A stretch of 64,000 bases of DNA. It comes from an uncultured Phocaeicola sp. GTDB taxonomy: Bacteria > Bacteroidota > Bacteroidia > Bacteroidales > Bacteroidaceae. Position 1 is the first letter of the stretch; the number at the start of each line of letters is the position of its first letter. The translations under genes were made by a program, and so were the position numbers. This document shows, piece by piece, positions 45,435 to 55,000 of the stretch. Location: contig CAPAOL010000002.1 in the NCBI GenBank assembly GCA_948579315.1, positions 1-64,000 of the forward strand, given 5' to 3'. The notes below the pieces were generated by a model. The model saw only the letters and a list, made by a program, of their open reading frames with translations, ran no database searches and had not been told where the DNA came from.

Positions 45435-46130
45435 ATGAAAAAGTATATTATAACTCTGCTGTTTTGCACGTTGTTCTGTCATCCGGGCATTGCTCAAGGT
45501 TTGAAATCCGTTTCTATTCTGGGGGATTCTTATTCCACTTTCGAAGGCTATGTTCAGCCCGATACTAATTTTGTATGGTATCTGAAGACGCCTCCTAAAG
45601 GACGGAAGACAGATATGGTTTCTGTACGTAATACCTGGTGGCATCAGTTTATTAAGGAGAACAACTACCGTCTTTGTGTGAATAATTCGTTTTCCGGTGC
45701 TACTATTTGCCATACCGGTTACCGTTCGGAGGATTATAGCGACCGTTCTTTCATCACCCGGATGAAGGCGTTGGGCTGTCCTGATATTATTTTTATTTTT
45801 GGCACGACTAATGATTATTGGGCGAAATCACCTTTAGGAGAGTATCAGTATGCGGATTGGTCTAAAAAAGATTTGTATTCTTTCCGCCCTGCCATGGCTT
45901 ATATGCTGGATACAATGATTGATTACTATCCTAATGTGGAGATCTATTTTTTGTTGAATGATGGTTTGGGAAACGAGATAACTGAATCAGTCAGAACAAT
46001 TTGCAAACATTATCAGATCGATTGCATCGAATTGAAAGGGCTTGATAAGATGAGCGGCCATCCTTCGGTGAAAGGGATGAAACAGATTAGTGAACAGGTG
46101 AAGGCGTATATGGCTGCGCACGGAAAGTGA
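45435..46130 (+). CDS. SGNH/GDSL-family hydrolase, exported
   Basis: A 231-residue esterase-like protein. Seen: signal peptide ending near GIAQ; block I ILGDSYSTFEG with the nucleophile Ser; block II NNSFSGAT; block III FGTTNDYW; block V SGHPSVKGM with the catalytic His. Next to pectin hydrolases, a carbohydrate acetylesterase that removes acetyl groups from galacturonan or rhamnogalacturonan is plausible, but the substrate is inferred from position only. It is transcribed away from the GH28 group and followed by a strong hairpin. Confidence 0.85.
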   Translation: MKKYIITLLFCTLFCHPGIAQGLKSVSILGDSYSTFEGYVQPDTNFVWYLKTPPKGRKTDMVSVRNTWWHQFIKENNYRLCVNNSFSGATICHTGYRSEDYSDRSFITRMKALGCPDIIFIFGTTNDYWAKSPLGEYQYADWSKKDLYSFRPAMAYMLDTMIDYYPNVEIYFLLNDGLGNEITESVRTICKHYQIDCIELKGLDKMSGHPSVKGMKQISEQVKAYMAAHGK

Positions 46131-46146
46131 CATGATCGTTTTTAAA

Positions 46147-46206
46147 GCCTGTTTAAATTTTTGTTTTCATTTCAGAATGACAATGCTGATGCAAATTTAA
46201 ACAGGC
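46147..46206 (+). terminator. Hairpin after the SGNH gene
   Basis: A perfect 14-bp stem, GCCTGTTTAAATTT (46147-46160) with 46193-46206, around a 32-base loop, 17 bases after the stop codon. The 3' flank is A-rich rather than U-rich, so it may be a repeat-type stem rather than a classic terminator. Confidence 0.5.
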
Positions 46207-46320
46207 TAAAAGGAATATAATTCTTTTGATAAACTTAGTCAATGGTTTTATGAATCCTGGCTTTTGATGGGCGACTGATAACAAGTATCTTTGTGGCTTG
46301 ATGAATGTCGCATCCAGACA

Positions 46321-46515
46321 TTAGACCTCATCATTCACTATCCAACGTCCCGATTTATTGCTTCCTTCGCGTCTTATGTAACCGGCATCACGCAGTTCCT
46401 TGATTTTCTTTTCAATCGAGCGACGGGTGACGGAGAGTGCAGCTGCGATTTCATCAAGGGTGACAGCCGGATTACGCTGGATTTGTTCAATGATTTGTTC
46501 CGAACTTATCCCGAA
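46321..46515 (-). pseudogene. Displaced C-terminal winged-helix domain of the Fic protein
   Basis: A 64-codon minus-strand frame with no start codon of its own: SSEQIIEQIQRNPAV, TLDEIAAALSVTRRSIEKK, then DAGYIRREG and a GRWIVNDEV end. This is the winged-helix tail commonly found after the Fic domain in Bacteroidota. It lies in a different frame from the upstream Fic gene, and the shift falls in a short tandem repeat (46500-46522). It would join the Fic protein if one repeat unit were restored. Confidence 0.75.
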
Positions 46516-47311
46516 TTTTATCCCGAACTTCCATCACATTGTGCTGAGATATAAGACTGCCTTGATGTCTCTTGAGGGTGTTTAAAATCTCTTGAAGCAT
46601 AAATTCAATGAAAGGTCCTGAATCAGCTGTTGCAGTGCTGTGCTGTATTGCATTATAATAAGCTTCTTGATTGGCATAGATCATATTTTCTACGGGCAGA
46701 TATTCAAAAAGCGGATGCAGTCTGCCTAAAATTAGTGATTGCCAAAGACGGCCCATACGCCCATTACCATCACTGAATGGATGAATAAATTCAAATTCAT
46801 AATGGAACACACAACTGCGAATGAGTAAATGGTCTTTGGCCTGTTTGAGCCACTCAAATAAATCATCTATCAAAAAAGGAACGCGATCGGCAGGGGGAGC
46901 CATGTGTACCAATCTTTCTTCTGAGAAAACACCGACTCCACCACGGCGGAATTTGCCGGCATCGTCGGTCAGTGCCATCATCATTGTACCGTGTGCCTTT
47001 AACAAGTCATTTACATCAAACGGATTTAATTTTTCGTAAAGCTCATAGGTCTTTATAGCGTTTTTAACCTCTTGAATCTGTCGCAAAGGTGCCATAACCG
47101 TTTTACCATCAATAATGTCTTTCACTTCGTCTTCCGACAGCATATTCCCTTCAATGGCCAATGAACTATGGATTGTTCTTACTCGATTGGCTTTTCGCAA
47201 TCTCAGCCCATCGCTTTGCTCTAAACGAATGGCGTATCGCTCAATCTGTGCAGATATTTCTGCAATCAAGTTGATAGCGTTGGTTGATATGGTAAATGGT
47301 GGTATATACAT
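46487..47311 (-). CDS. Fic-family protein, prematurely ended by a frameshift
   Basis: A 274-residue protein with a Fic domain. The catalytic motif HPFSDGNGRMGR is intact (His177), as used for AMP transfer to target proteins. An inhibitory helix motif of the [S/T]xxxE[G/N] type is seen at Ser50-Glu54-Gly55, upstream of the Fic core, so autoinhibition is expected. The last ~10 residues arise from the shifted frame; the normal winged-helix domain follows out of frame at 46515-46321. The AMP-transfer domain itself could still be made. Target unknown. No antitoxin gene is adjacent. Confidence 0.82.
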   Translation of the reverse strand: MYIPPFTISTNAINLIAEISAQIERYAIRLEQSDGLRLRKANRVRTIHSSLAIEGNMLSEDEVKDIIDGKTVMAPLRQIQEVKNAIKTYELYEKLNPFDVNDLLKAHGTMMMALTDDAGKFRRGGVGVFSEERLVHMAPPADRVPFLIDDLFEWLKQAKDHLLIRSCVFHYEFEFIHPFSDGNGRMGRLWQSLILGRLHPLFEYLPVENMIYANQEAYYNAIQHSTATADSGPFIEFMLQEILNTLKRHQGSLISQHNVMEVRDKIRDKFGTNH

Positions 47312-47573
47312 GGTATAAACAATTATTTATCGTTGTACTTATCTGTCACTTTATGTAAGATAAGCTTAGGCTAAAGTACAAAAAAGAAACGAATAAGTGG
47401 ATGCAAACTGGGCAAAAGTGCGATTCGAATTTCTGTATTCTAAATATAGTTGCAAGGAACGGATTTAATTAATATTGATAAATTATCAGACATATTCCCA
47501 TAACTTCCAGTTGATTTTAGTGTTAGATATAAAAAAAATCGGAAATTATGGGAAAGGGGGATTAAACTTACAA
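47312..47573. other. Intergenic region between the Fic gene and GH43 remnant
   Basis: About 260 AT-rich bases that contain the Fic promoter region on the minus strand. No other feature is seen. Confidence 0.4.
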
Positions 47574-48330
47574 TTATTCTTCCTTATATTCAAACCATTG
47601 GTATGATGCTTTATTTATCGATTGTCAAACGGATTTCATTCTTTCCTTTCAGTAATGAATAATAGCCTTTAGCTGTACGATACAGAACCAAGCCCGCCCA
47701 TTCGTTCGCCTGACAGGTAGAGAAAGTCATTGTCGTGATGGCAGAAAAATTATGAGAATGTACACGGTGCAGAAGCATGGAGGGACATACCAGACTGTCC
47801 GCCATCTCAGGTCGGAGAGACAAAAACAAGTTGCCATCGGCAAAATGATGGAAAGGTTGTTCAGGGATACGCATTGTAGCCCATTCCGGTGATAAAGCAG
47901 AACTTTCAAAATCATTCTGTTTATCTGTCTTCGACACCGGCGTCCATGGTAAAAGTGGACGTTTCAATCGGTTTCCGATAACACCAATGCCGGGATTGAA
48001 AATAGGTTCACCGCTTTGAAAACTCACCTCACAAAGAAAGGTTTCGCGTCCTAAAGGCACCAGTCCTCCTTCCACAATTCGTTTACCGAGAAACACAGCA
48101 TACCAATCTCCGGTCGGTGTCTGTACCAGATCGGCATGTCCGAGAGACTGCACAGGGTAGTCCTTGCCAAGATGGCGGTGTGTCAATACGGGATTGATGG
48201 TACAAGGTACATACGGTCCCCAGAGGGATTTAGCAGTGAGGGCGGTAACAGCATGGTTATAATCCGATCCTCCTTCAGCCATCAACAATAGATAGTGGTT
48301 CCCTATTTTTTTCTGTACAAAATATGGAAT
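47574..48330 (-). pseudogene. GH43 glycosidase remnant, truncated and internally deleted
   Basis: The open part (to 47611) encodes the second half of a GH43 propeller, YFVQKKIGNHYLLLMAEGG, LGHADLVQTPTGDWYAVF and PLGRETFLCEV, followed by part of the usual beta-sandwich. The N-terminal half is missing and the homology begins exactly where the catalytic Glu motif EGP would be. After a stop, another frame gives ASYQWFEYKEE and a stop at 47574. This matches the ASFQWFKYKHDG that ends the sandwich domain in the intact GH43-GH28 protein at 3449-6322, so an internal stretch of the C-terminal domain was also lost. Not functional. Confidence 0.72.
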
Positions 48331-48349
48331 ATCCACATCTTTTGTGCTC

Positions 48350-48586
48350 AAGGGGAGGGCGGCAAAAGATGAGCCTTTGAGGAAGGTGCTTAGAAGCGAA
48401 CTCTCAAAAGAAAGGGCCACTCGACTTGAAGGAAGCTTCGGCACTCAAAAGCAACATTACTCGCTCGCAAGGATAAAGGCAAGGAAGAGGAAGACGGAAA
48501 TCCTGTGGATTTTCTTCGGAATACATACGGCAAATGCCATACTGATGATTGACAAGATTAGGAATAGAACGGGGAAAGCTGCATGA
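48350..48586 (+). pseudogene. DDE transposase C-terminal remnant
   Basis: About 75 codons, including RATRLEGSFGTQKQHYSL, TEILWIFFGIHTANAI and a basic end. The pattern is that of the last part of an IS transposase, with Glu in RLEGSFGTQK as the likely final catalytic residue. The IS family is uncertain. It abuts the truncated GH43 gene, head to head, at 48330-48350, so an insertion followed by deletion probably destroyed that gene. Confidence 0.6.
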
Positions 48587-48691
48587 TATGAGTTTATTGA
48601 AAGAATCAGAAGAGGTCAGCAGACTTCTTCCGGAACTTCATGTCTTGCCCAATAAGAGTATATGAGAATAGACAGAAAAATGACAATAAAA

Positions 48692-48734
48692 ATGGCATAT
48701 GAAGTGATTATACTCTATCATCTTCATATGCCAT
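48692..48734 (-). terminator. Intrinsic terminator of the sulfatase operon
   Basis: ATGGCATATGAAG (48692-48704) pairs perfectly with 48722-48734 around a 17-base loop. On the minus strand it is followed by TTTTTATTGTCATTTTT. About 50 bases at this site recur at 1-57, after the fucosidase gene. Confidence 0.82.
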
Positions 48735-48793
48735 GGTATTTTTTATAGGATTTACTGAATGTCCCTAAAAAACAATCGTCAAATTGCTTTCAG

Positions 48794-48844
48794 TTATAAT
48801 CCAATCTCGATGGTTAGAGCAGGTAAACCGGAAAGTTTTTTCAT
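48794..48844 (-). other. 16-codon mini-ORF coupled to the sulfatase stop
   Basis: An ATG overlaps the sulfatase stop as ATGA and opens MKKLSGLPALTIEIGL followed by a stop. A 4-base overlap is typical of coupled operon genes. The peptide looks like the end of a larger enzyme, so it may be what is left of a deleted downstream gene. This is speculative. Confidence 0.3.
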
Positions 48845-50274
48845 TGTGATTTCATTAAAGTTTCTTTTTTAGCCTTTAAAAATGAAGAGAGCTTATTAAT
48901 TTCGCTTCTATACTTTCGTTCGTTGACCCTGTTCTTATTTTCTTCTGGATCTATGTGATGGTCGAACAACATTCGAGAATGAATCTTTTCTTTTTGTTTC
49001 CATTCCGCATAGTTGTATCTATTGCTAACAGCATTGTCCCCTCCTTCCCATTGGATATATACTTGGTCTTTTATTTTTGCTTTTAAATTTGTTAAAATAG
49101 GAACAAAACTAGTGCCATCTAATTGATTCTTTGGTATGGGCAAATGACAAAGTTCACATAGTGTCGGATATAAATCTACGAATTCTACCATGGACTTAGT
49201 CTTTCCTTTTTTCAATCCGGGAACACGTACAATTAAAGGAACGTGAGTAGAACGATCCATTAAATTATGCTTACCGAGAAAGTTATGTTCCCCTAGATGC
49301 CAGCCATGGTCTCCCAGTAATACAACGATGGTATTATTTGCTAAACCTAACTCATCCAGAGCGTCCAGTACTTTCCCTATTTGCGCATCAACATAACTCA
49401 GACAAGCATAATATCCATGTTTGGCTTCTTTCTGAAAAGAAATATCATCTGCTGTGGTGGTACGTGCGTAAGCGTAGATTTCTGTAGAGTTTTTAACCTC
49501 ATTCGGTAGATCTTTAGGACGAAAACGATTGTTAGCAACTGGAATTTTCTCTCGGTCATATAAATCCCAATATTTTTTAGGGGCATTAAAAGGTAAATGT
49601 GGCTTCCAAAATCCACATGCCATAAAGAAAGGTTTTCCTTGTTCTTTTAAACGTTTTAAGTCTGCAATGGCTTTTAATGCCAGTTTTCCGTCATCATAAG
49701 CGGTGTCAGGTACTTCAGCCCACTCACAGAAAGGTCCACGCATTGTTTTGGGATTGATAGTTCGTGCGGAGGCTTCATTCATCCATAATTCCCATTTATT
49801 GTATTCTGCCCAATATACATCATATCCGTCGGGATGTTTACGGTAAGGGGGTTCACTCCATGAATTAGCATGATCTGAAAGATGGTGGAAAACCTTGCCG
49901 TTTGAGATTGTGTAATAGCCATGTGATGTAAACCATCTTGATATCGGAATTGCGGTCGGGCAATCTTTGCTGGCATAAGCGGAATAGTTGACAAAACGAT
50001 CTGGATAGTGTGGATACACTCCTGTTAATAAGCTGGCGCGTGAAGCTCCACTTACTGGGATATTGCAGTAAGCGTTCTGAAATAATAACCCGCTGGCGGC
50101 AAAACGGTCAATATTGGGGGTCTTTACTTCTTTTACCCCATAGCATCCTAACTCAGGGCGCATATCGTCTGCCATCAAGAATAGAACGTTCATTTTCTCT
50201 GTCTGTGAAAATACAGACAGAGAAGAGAAGGCAAGCATTGAAATGCTTGAAAACAAAGTGTATTTTAACTGCAT
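48841..50274 (-). CDS. Sulfatase (S1 family), serine-type, exported
   Basis: A 477-residue sulfatase that should hydrolyse sulfate esters on a host or dietary glycan. Seen: signal peptide to about SVFSQ; metal-binding LMADDMRPELGCYG; the modification motif VSGASRAS with Ser75, which would become formylglycine through an anaerobic sulfatase-maturating enzyme; and LGDHGWHLGEHNFLGKHNLMDR with metal and substrate residues. The motif has Ala instead of the usual Pro. It is the only enzyme in the SusC-SusD-sulfatase operon, so the imported glycan is probably sulfated. The maturase is not in the window. Confidence 0.9.
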   Translation of the reverse strand: MQLKYTLFSSISMLAFSSLSVFSQTEKMNVLFLMADDMRPELGCYGVKEVKTPNIDRFAASGLLFQNAYCNIPVSGASRASLLTGVYPHYPDRFVNYSAYASKDCPTAIPISRWFTSHGYYTISNGKVFHHLSDHANSWSEPPYRKHPDGYDVYWAEYNKWELWMNEASARTINPKTMRGPFCEWAEVPDTAYDDGKLALKAIADLKRLKEQGKPFFMACGFWKPHLPFNAPKKYWDLYDREKIPVANNRFRPKDLPNEVKNSTEIYAYARTTTADDISFQKEAKHGYYACLSYVDAQIGKVLDALDELGLANNTIVVLLGDHGWHLGEHNFLGKHNLMDRSTHVPLIVRVPGLKKGKTKSMVEFVDLYPTLCELCHLPIPKNQLDGTSFVPILTNLKAKIKDQVYIQWEGGDNAVSNRYNYAEWKQKEKIHSRMLFDHHIDPEENKNRVNERKYRSEINKLSSFLKAKKETLMKSQ

Positions 50275-50278
50275 AATT

Positions 50279-52081
50279 TTATTTATTGTTTTCCCATCCA
50301 GGATTTTGTTCGAGAGCAGGATTGAGTGCCAATTGATTTAGAGGAATTGGATTTAGATAGTAATGTTCCAACCACCCTATGGGTTTCTCGAAATAATATA
50401 CATATCCTTCATTGTTGGATGGACCATTCATAACTTTTACATTAAATTCACTTGCATCTTTTAAATAGACTCCAGTAGGTTGTTTGTTTACATAATGTCC
50501 TTTTTTCCATCGGCGTAAATCGTCCAGACGAGTTCCTTCACCCATTAATTCAACGCGGCGTTCACGGCGGATTTCCCATAGTAAAGGATTTACATCTTGA
50601 TCTCTTTCAGGATCAAAATCTGTGGTAATATCTGTCAAGACCATGTCGGCCACGTGAGCACGTTTCCTCAGTTTGTTAATAGTTTTATCTGCTATAGATT
50701 GATCGAATAGCCCTAGTTCATACATTGCTTCGGCATAATTCAACAGTATCTCGCCGAGTCTGAATAGGGGAGCGTCTGTAGTACAAACTCCATTGGCAGT
50801 GCTGGCATCGGTATGGGTATTATAGTATTTCCATACCCAGAAACCCATTTGGCTGGCATTCCATCCCTGTCCCCAATTGACATTTTTAAAATGGGGTTGC
50901 CCTTTGGTTATAAAACCTTTGAAATTAGATGTCGGCAACCGGTGATAAGTTTCTTTAGAAATTGTTGCCATCAAGTCAATATACTCGCGTTCAGAGGGAT
51001 TATCTGTGAACTTCCATTGAGTAGTAGAGGCACTTGCTAGACTTACCATATAGGGAGGACATACTGTGTGATATAGACGATAATCCCTGTTGCGGAACTG
51101 TGCATACACATCTTTGTCACCTCCGTATGTGGTACTGTTTTTGATAGGATGTCCGTCACTGCACAAATAACTGTCCACGGCATCTTTGGTTGCTTCTATT
51201 TGTGACTCGCCGGTTCTTACCATACGTGTGAGTCCATGGCATAGCTGGCTGGTAGCATACTCTTTGTATAGAATAATTCCATTGATGCCAGCTAAAGACT
51301 CTGAGTTGAAAAGTTCTTCATAGTTGGGGTGTAGGGTAGTATATTTATTCATGACTTCCTTGGAAGCCCGTGTACATTCTTCTAAATAGGTTGTGGCATT
51401 TGGTAGGGCATGATATTTTCTCCATGTACCTTCAAACAAACAAAAACGGGAGATTAATGATTGTACTACAGCTCGATTGATTGTATTATTGCCATCTCCG
51501 TCTACTTTGATATGTTCTTCTGCGTATTTCAAGTTATTCAGAATATTTTGGGCCACAACATCCCGTGGGTCTCTAGGGAGATATAGTTCCTCGCTGTCTT
51601 CTGATAAGGTATGTTCTACCCATGGTAAGTCTCCATATAGAGACAACATTTTAAAATATTTATAAGCGCGAAAAAAATATCCAACACTTCTCCAGTGTGC
51701 TTTTTCTGCATCATTCATGGATGATTGGTCTATATTGTCCAACATTAAATTTACCCGGCGGATGTATTCATAATCCCATGAATCAGAGGATGCAGGTACC
51801 TTAGCTTTTTGATACGCCCATTGGCTTTCATTGCCTGAGACATGCTTGATCATATTGTCAGCTTCATAATCTCCTTTAAAGATTTCATCAGTTTGTCCTG
51901 TTTTATATGCATAGCCGAAAAAGACGTTATACAGTCCCCAAGAGTAAGTCTTGAAGTTTTCATATGATCGGAAAGAGGTTAATTCCGTTTGTTGATCTTT
52001 AGGATATACCTCCATAAAATCATTATTTAAACAAGAGTTCATCAACAGGAAGAGTCCTGCTGCTACTATATATTTTTTCAT
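50279..52081 (-). CDS. SusD/RagB-family surface glycan-binding lipoprotein
   Basis: A 600-residue lipoprotein paired with the SusC just upstream. The signal peptide ends in a lipobox-like MNSC, then LNNDFMEVYPKDQQTE. Helical repeats follow, and the C-terminal RagB/SusD domain has RRERRVELMGEGTRLDDLRRWK and ends in NPGWENNK. It is 14 bases from susC and 4 bases from the sulfatase gene, so the three form one operon. The ligand is unknown but probably sulfated. Confidence 0.93.
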   Translation of the reverse strand: MKKYIVAAGLFLLMNSCLNNDFMEVYPKDQQTELTSFRSYENFKTYSWGLYNVFFGYAYKTGQTDEIFKGDYEADNMIKHVSGNESQWAYQKAKVPASSDSWDYEYIRRVNLMLDNIDQSSMNDAEKAHWRSVGYFFRAYKYFKMLSLYGDLPWVEHTLSEDSEELYLPRDPRDVVAQNILNNLKYAEEHIKVDGDGNNTINRAVVQSLISRFCLFEGTWRKYHALPNATTYLEECTRASKEVMNKYTTLHPNYEELFNSESLAGINGIILYKEYATSQLCHGLTRMVRTGESQIEATKDAVDSYLCSDGHPIKNSTTYGGDKDVYAQFRNRDYRLYHTVCPPYMVSLASASTTQWKFTDNPSEREYIDLMATISKETYHRLPTSNFKGFITKGQPHFKNVNWGQGWNASQMGFWVWKYYNTHTDASTANGVCTTDAPLFRLGEILLNYAEAMYELGLFDQSIADKTINKLRKRAHVADMVLTDITTDFDPERDQDVNPLLWEIRRERRVELMGEGTRLDDLRRWKKGHYVNKQPTGVYLKDASEFNVKVMNGPSNNEGYVYYFEKPIGWLEHYYLNPIPLNQLALNPALEQNPGWENNK

Positions 52082-52095
52082 AATGTCAGCTTTTA

Positions 52096-55000
52096 TTATA
52101 AACTTAAATTAATACCAAATGAGAATTGACGCATATAAGGATAAGTAAATCCACGTTGTCCCAAATTGTCTGTTACTACACGTTCAGCATCTATCCCTTT
52201 GGGCAGATGATCAAATGTAAAGAGGTTCTCTCCACTGAAAAATACTGATAAGTTAGTAATACCCAGCGGCTTGATCAGTTTTATGGGGAAGGTATATGAT
52301 AAACTGATATTGCGTATGCTCAAATATGCTCCATTTTGCAAAAAACGGGTTTGTGGTTTTTGATTGGCTTTAGTGTTTCCTTCTGCCTTTTCATATAAAC
52401 GTGGGAAATAACTGTTTGTATGTTCTGGAGTCCAGTAATTCAATTGAGAGTCAAACAAAGTTGAGTAAGCATCGTAATGTGGATAGAATAGTTCGTTCAT
52501 GAGCCAAAGATCCCGTTTGCCGACTCCTTGTAAAATAAATGACAGTGAAATACCTTTCCATGTTGTACCACCACGAATTCCGTATTGATATCTGCGAGTA
52601 TCATTACCGATAATACGAGTGTCGCCTGGTTCGTTTGATGTGTTTTTACCATTGTTTATGATACCATTCCCATCAAAATCCACATAAAGTATATCTCCCG
52701 GCTTAGGATTATAACCTTCCACTTTGGGAATATTGTTTTTTAACTTTCCTTGACTGTCAAAATCTTCGGTAGTATATAAGCGGTCTGTAGTATACCCCCA
52801 TATTTCACCTAATTCCATTCCTTTCCGGTAAATCAGATTGTCATCCGAATCTTTTCCTAGTAAGCCTACCTCATTGTCGTATTTTGTGATTTTCGTACGC
52901 GAGTCATATAGGTTAAAACCTAAATAATATTGCACATTGCCGATACGGTCATTCCAATCCAAGGATATTTCCCAACCTTTGGCGCGTAAGTCGGCAGAGT
53001 TTTGTAATGGGGCTTTGGCACCCAATACTCCTGGAAGTTCCATACCTGGAGCCAACATTCCTTTTGTATCCCGTTGGTACCAATCAAATACAACATTTAG
53101 GCGGTTATTAAACAGTCCTAGGTCAAATCCGAAATCCAAGGTACTAACTTTTTCCCAAGTGAAACTATTGCTGACTAGGGCTGGAGGAGCCAATGTTGTA
53201 GTAGCTTGTCCGTTTACAACCCAATTAGCCAATGGAGAATCCATGCCAGGAATAAAAGCATAAGGTTCTATACTTTGATTACCGATATTACCATAAGAAC
53301 CTCTCAATTTTAAGTTAGAAAGAAAAACTTTACTCCATTCCATAAATTGCTCTTCACTGACACGCCAGCCTACGGAAACAGAAGGAAAGAAGCCGAAACG
53401 ATTTTCTTTAGGGAATTTCGAAGAACCATCATAACGCCCGTTTGTTTCGAGTAAATATTTACCGGCATAAGAGTAATTTATCCTATAGAATAATCCTCTG
53501 ACATGGTATTCTTCAAATTCATCACTGTTTTTATAATCTCCTGTAGCTTGTGATAATGAGGGTAAATCTTCGTTAATCATATCTGTGCGTGACGCTTTCA
53601 TCATCTTATAGGAATTGCTTTCCTGATTGAAACCAGCCATAATTCCAATGTCATGTTGGCCTAATGTTTTGTTGTAATTGGCATATACATTAAAAGCATT
53701 ATAATTGGTTGCCCGATTTTCTATTTCATATTTCGAATTTGAAACAGACTGTTCTTTGCGGAAGTTAGCTCCGTGAGCATAAGCAAATTTCTTATCGAAA
53801 GTTGTGATTTCTCTGGTCTTTCTATTAAATGTATATTCACCGATTATTTTCAGATCTTTGAACGGAGTAATAGTCAGCTTGCCAAAGATGCGTAAATCGT
53901 TTCTGTCATTTTCTTTAGGTGCTGACAGATTGATGAAATTATGAGGAGTATTGATAGGCAAGATTTCACCATCCAGTTCCATATTACCTAATGGAAAATA
54001 AGATGGAAAGGCTACTGCTGCTCCCCAAATACCATAAGAAGCTGAAGTATAGGGAAGTTCTGAATGTGAATTCGCATATTTGATGTCTAACTCCGGAGTA
54101 ATCCAGGAATGAATGTCGGAGCGGATGTAAGATGATATATTATAACGTTTGTATGAGTCTTTGTCTGTAACAAGAATTCCATTTTGATTTACCATACCGG
54201 CTGACATTCTGTAAGATATTGATTTATTACCTCCTCCAACAGAAATGTTATGTGTTTGTTGAAAACCTGTTTCCATCATGTCGTTTAAGAGATCTGTTTC
54301 TTGTAAACTGTATCGAAGTCCGTCTACTACGGCATAACCGTCAGGATAATTGCTTGAATTAGTATTATATTCTTTCAATAACTCTAACCAGGTATCTACA
54401 TTTTGTCCTGTCTGATATGATACTGTTCCCATATCTTTATAAGCTTGTACTGTTTGTAACGGAGTTGCTTTATGGGGTAAATTGCTGGGCTTACTGAATG
54501 AGAAGTTATTAGAGTAGTTGATAGAGAAGCGAGTGTCTTTCATTCCCTTTTTAGTGGTAACTAGGATAACTCCGAATGCAGCGCGTGCACCGTAAATAGC
54601 CGAAGATGCGGCATCTTTTAATACAGAGATAGATTCAATATCATTAGGATCCAGCATATTTATGTCCATCTCTACATTGTCAACTAATACAAGCGGGGCA
54701 CCTTCATTGATGCTGTTCACTCCACGGATATTGAAAGACATTTCAGCACCGGGTTGGCCTGATGTGCCTGTTACCTGCAGTCCCGGCATTGCTCCCATCA
54801 GTACATTACTAACCGAAGTGACAGGACGATCACCCAATATTTCATCCATTTTTACACTGCTTACTGCTCCTGTCAGATTGGCCTTCTTTTGTACACCATA
54901 TCCAACAACGACTACTTCGTCAAGAGTTTCAGTATCTTCCTTTAATACAACATTAAATTCTTTCTTTCCGGAAACCTTCACTTCTTGAGAAACATACCCG

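Noticed and set aside
46291..46585. Plus-strand frames opposite the Fic tail
   Set aside because: They overlap the displaced winged-helix domain, which gives a far better protein match on the minus strand.
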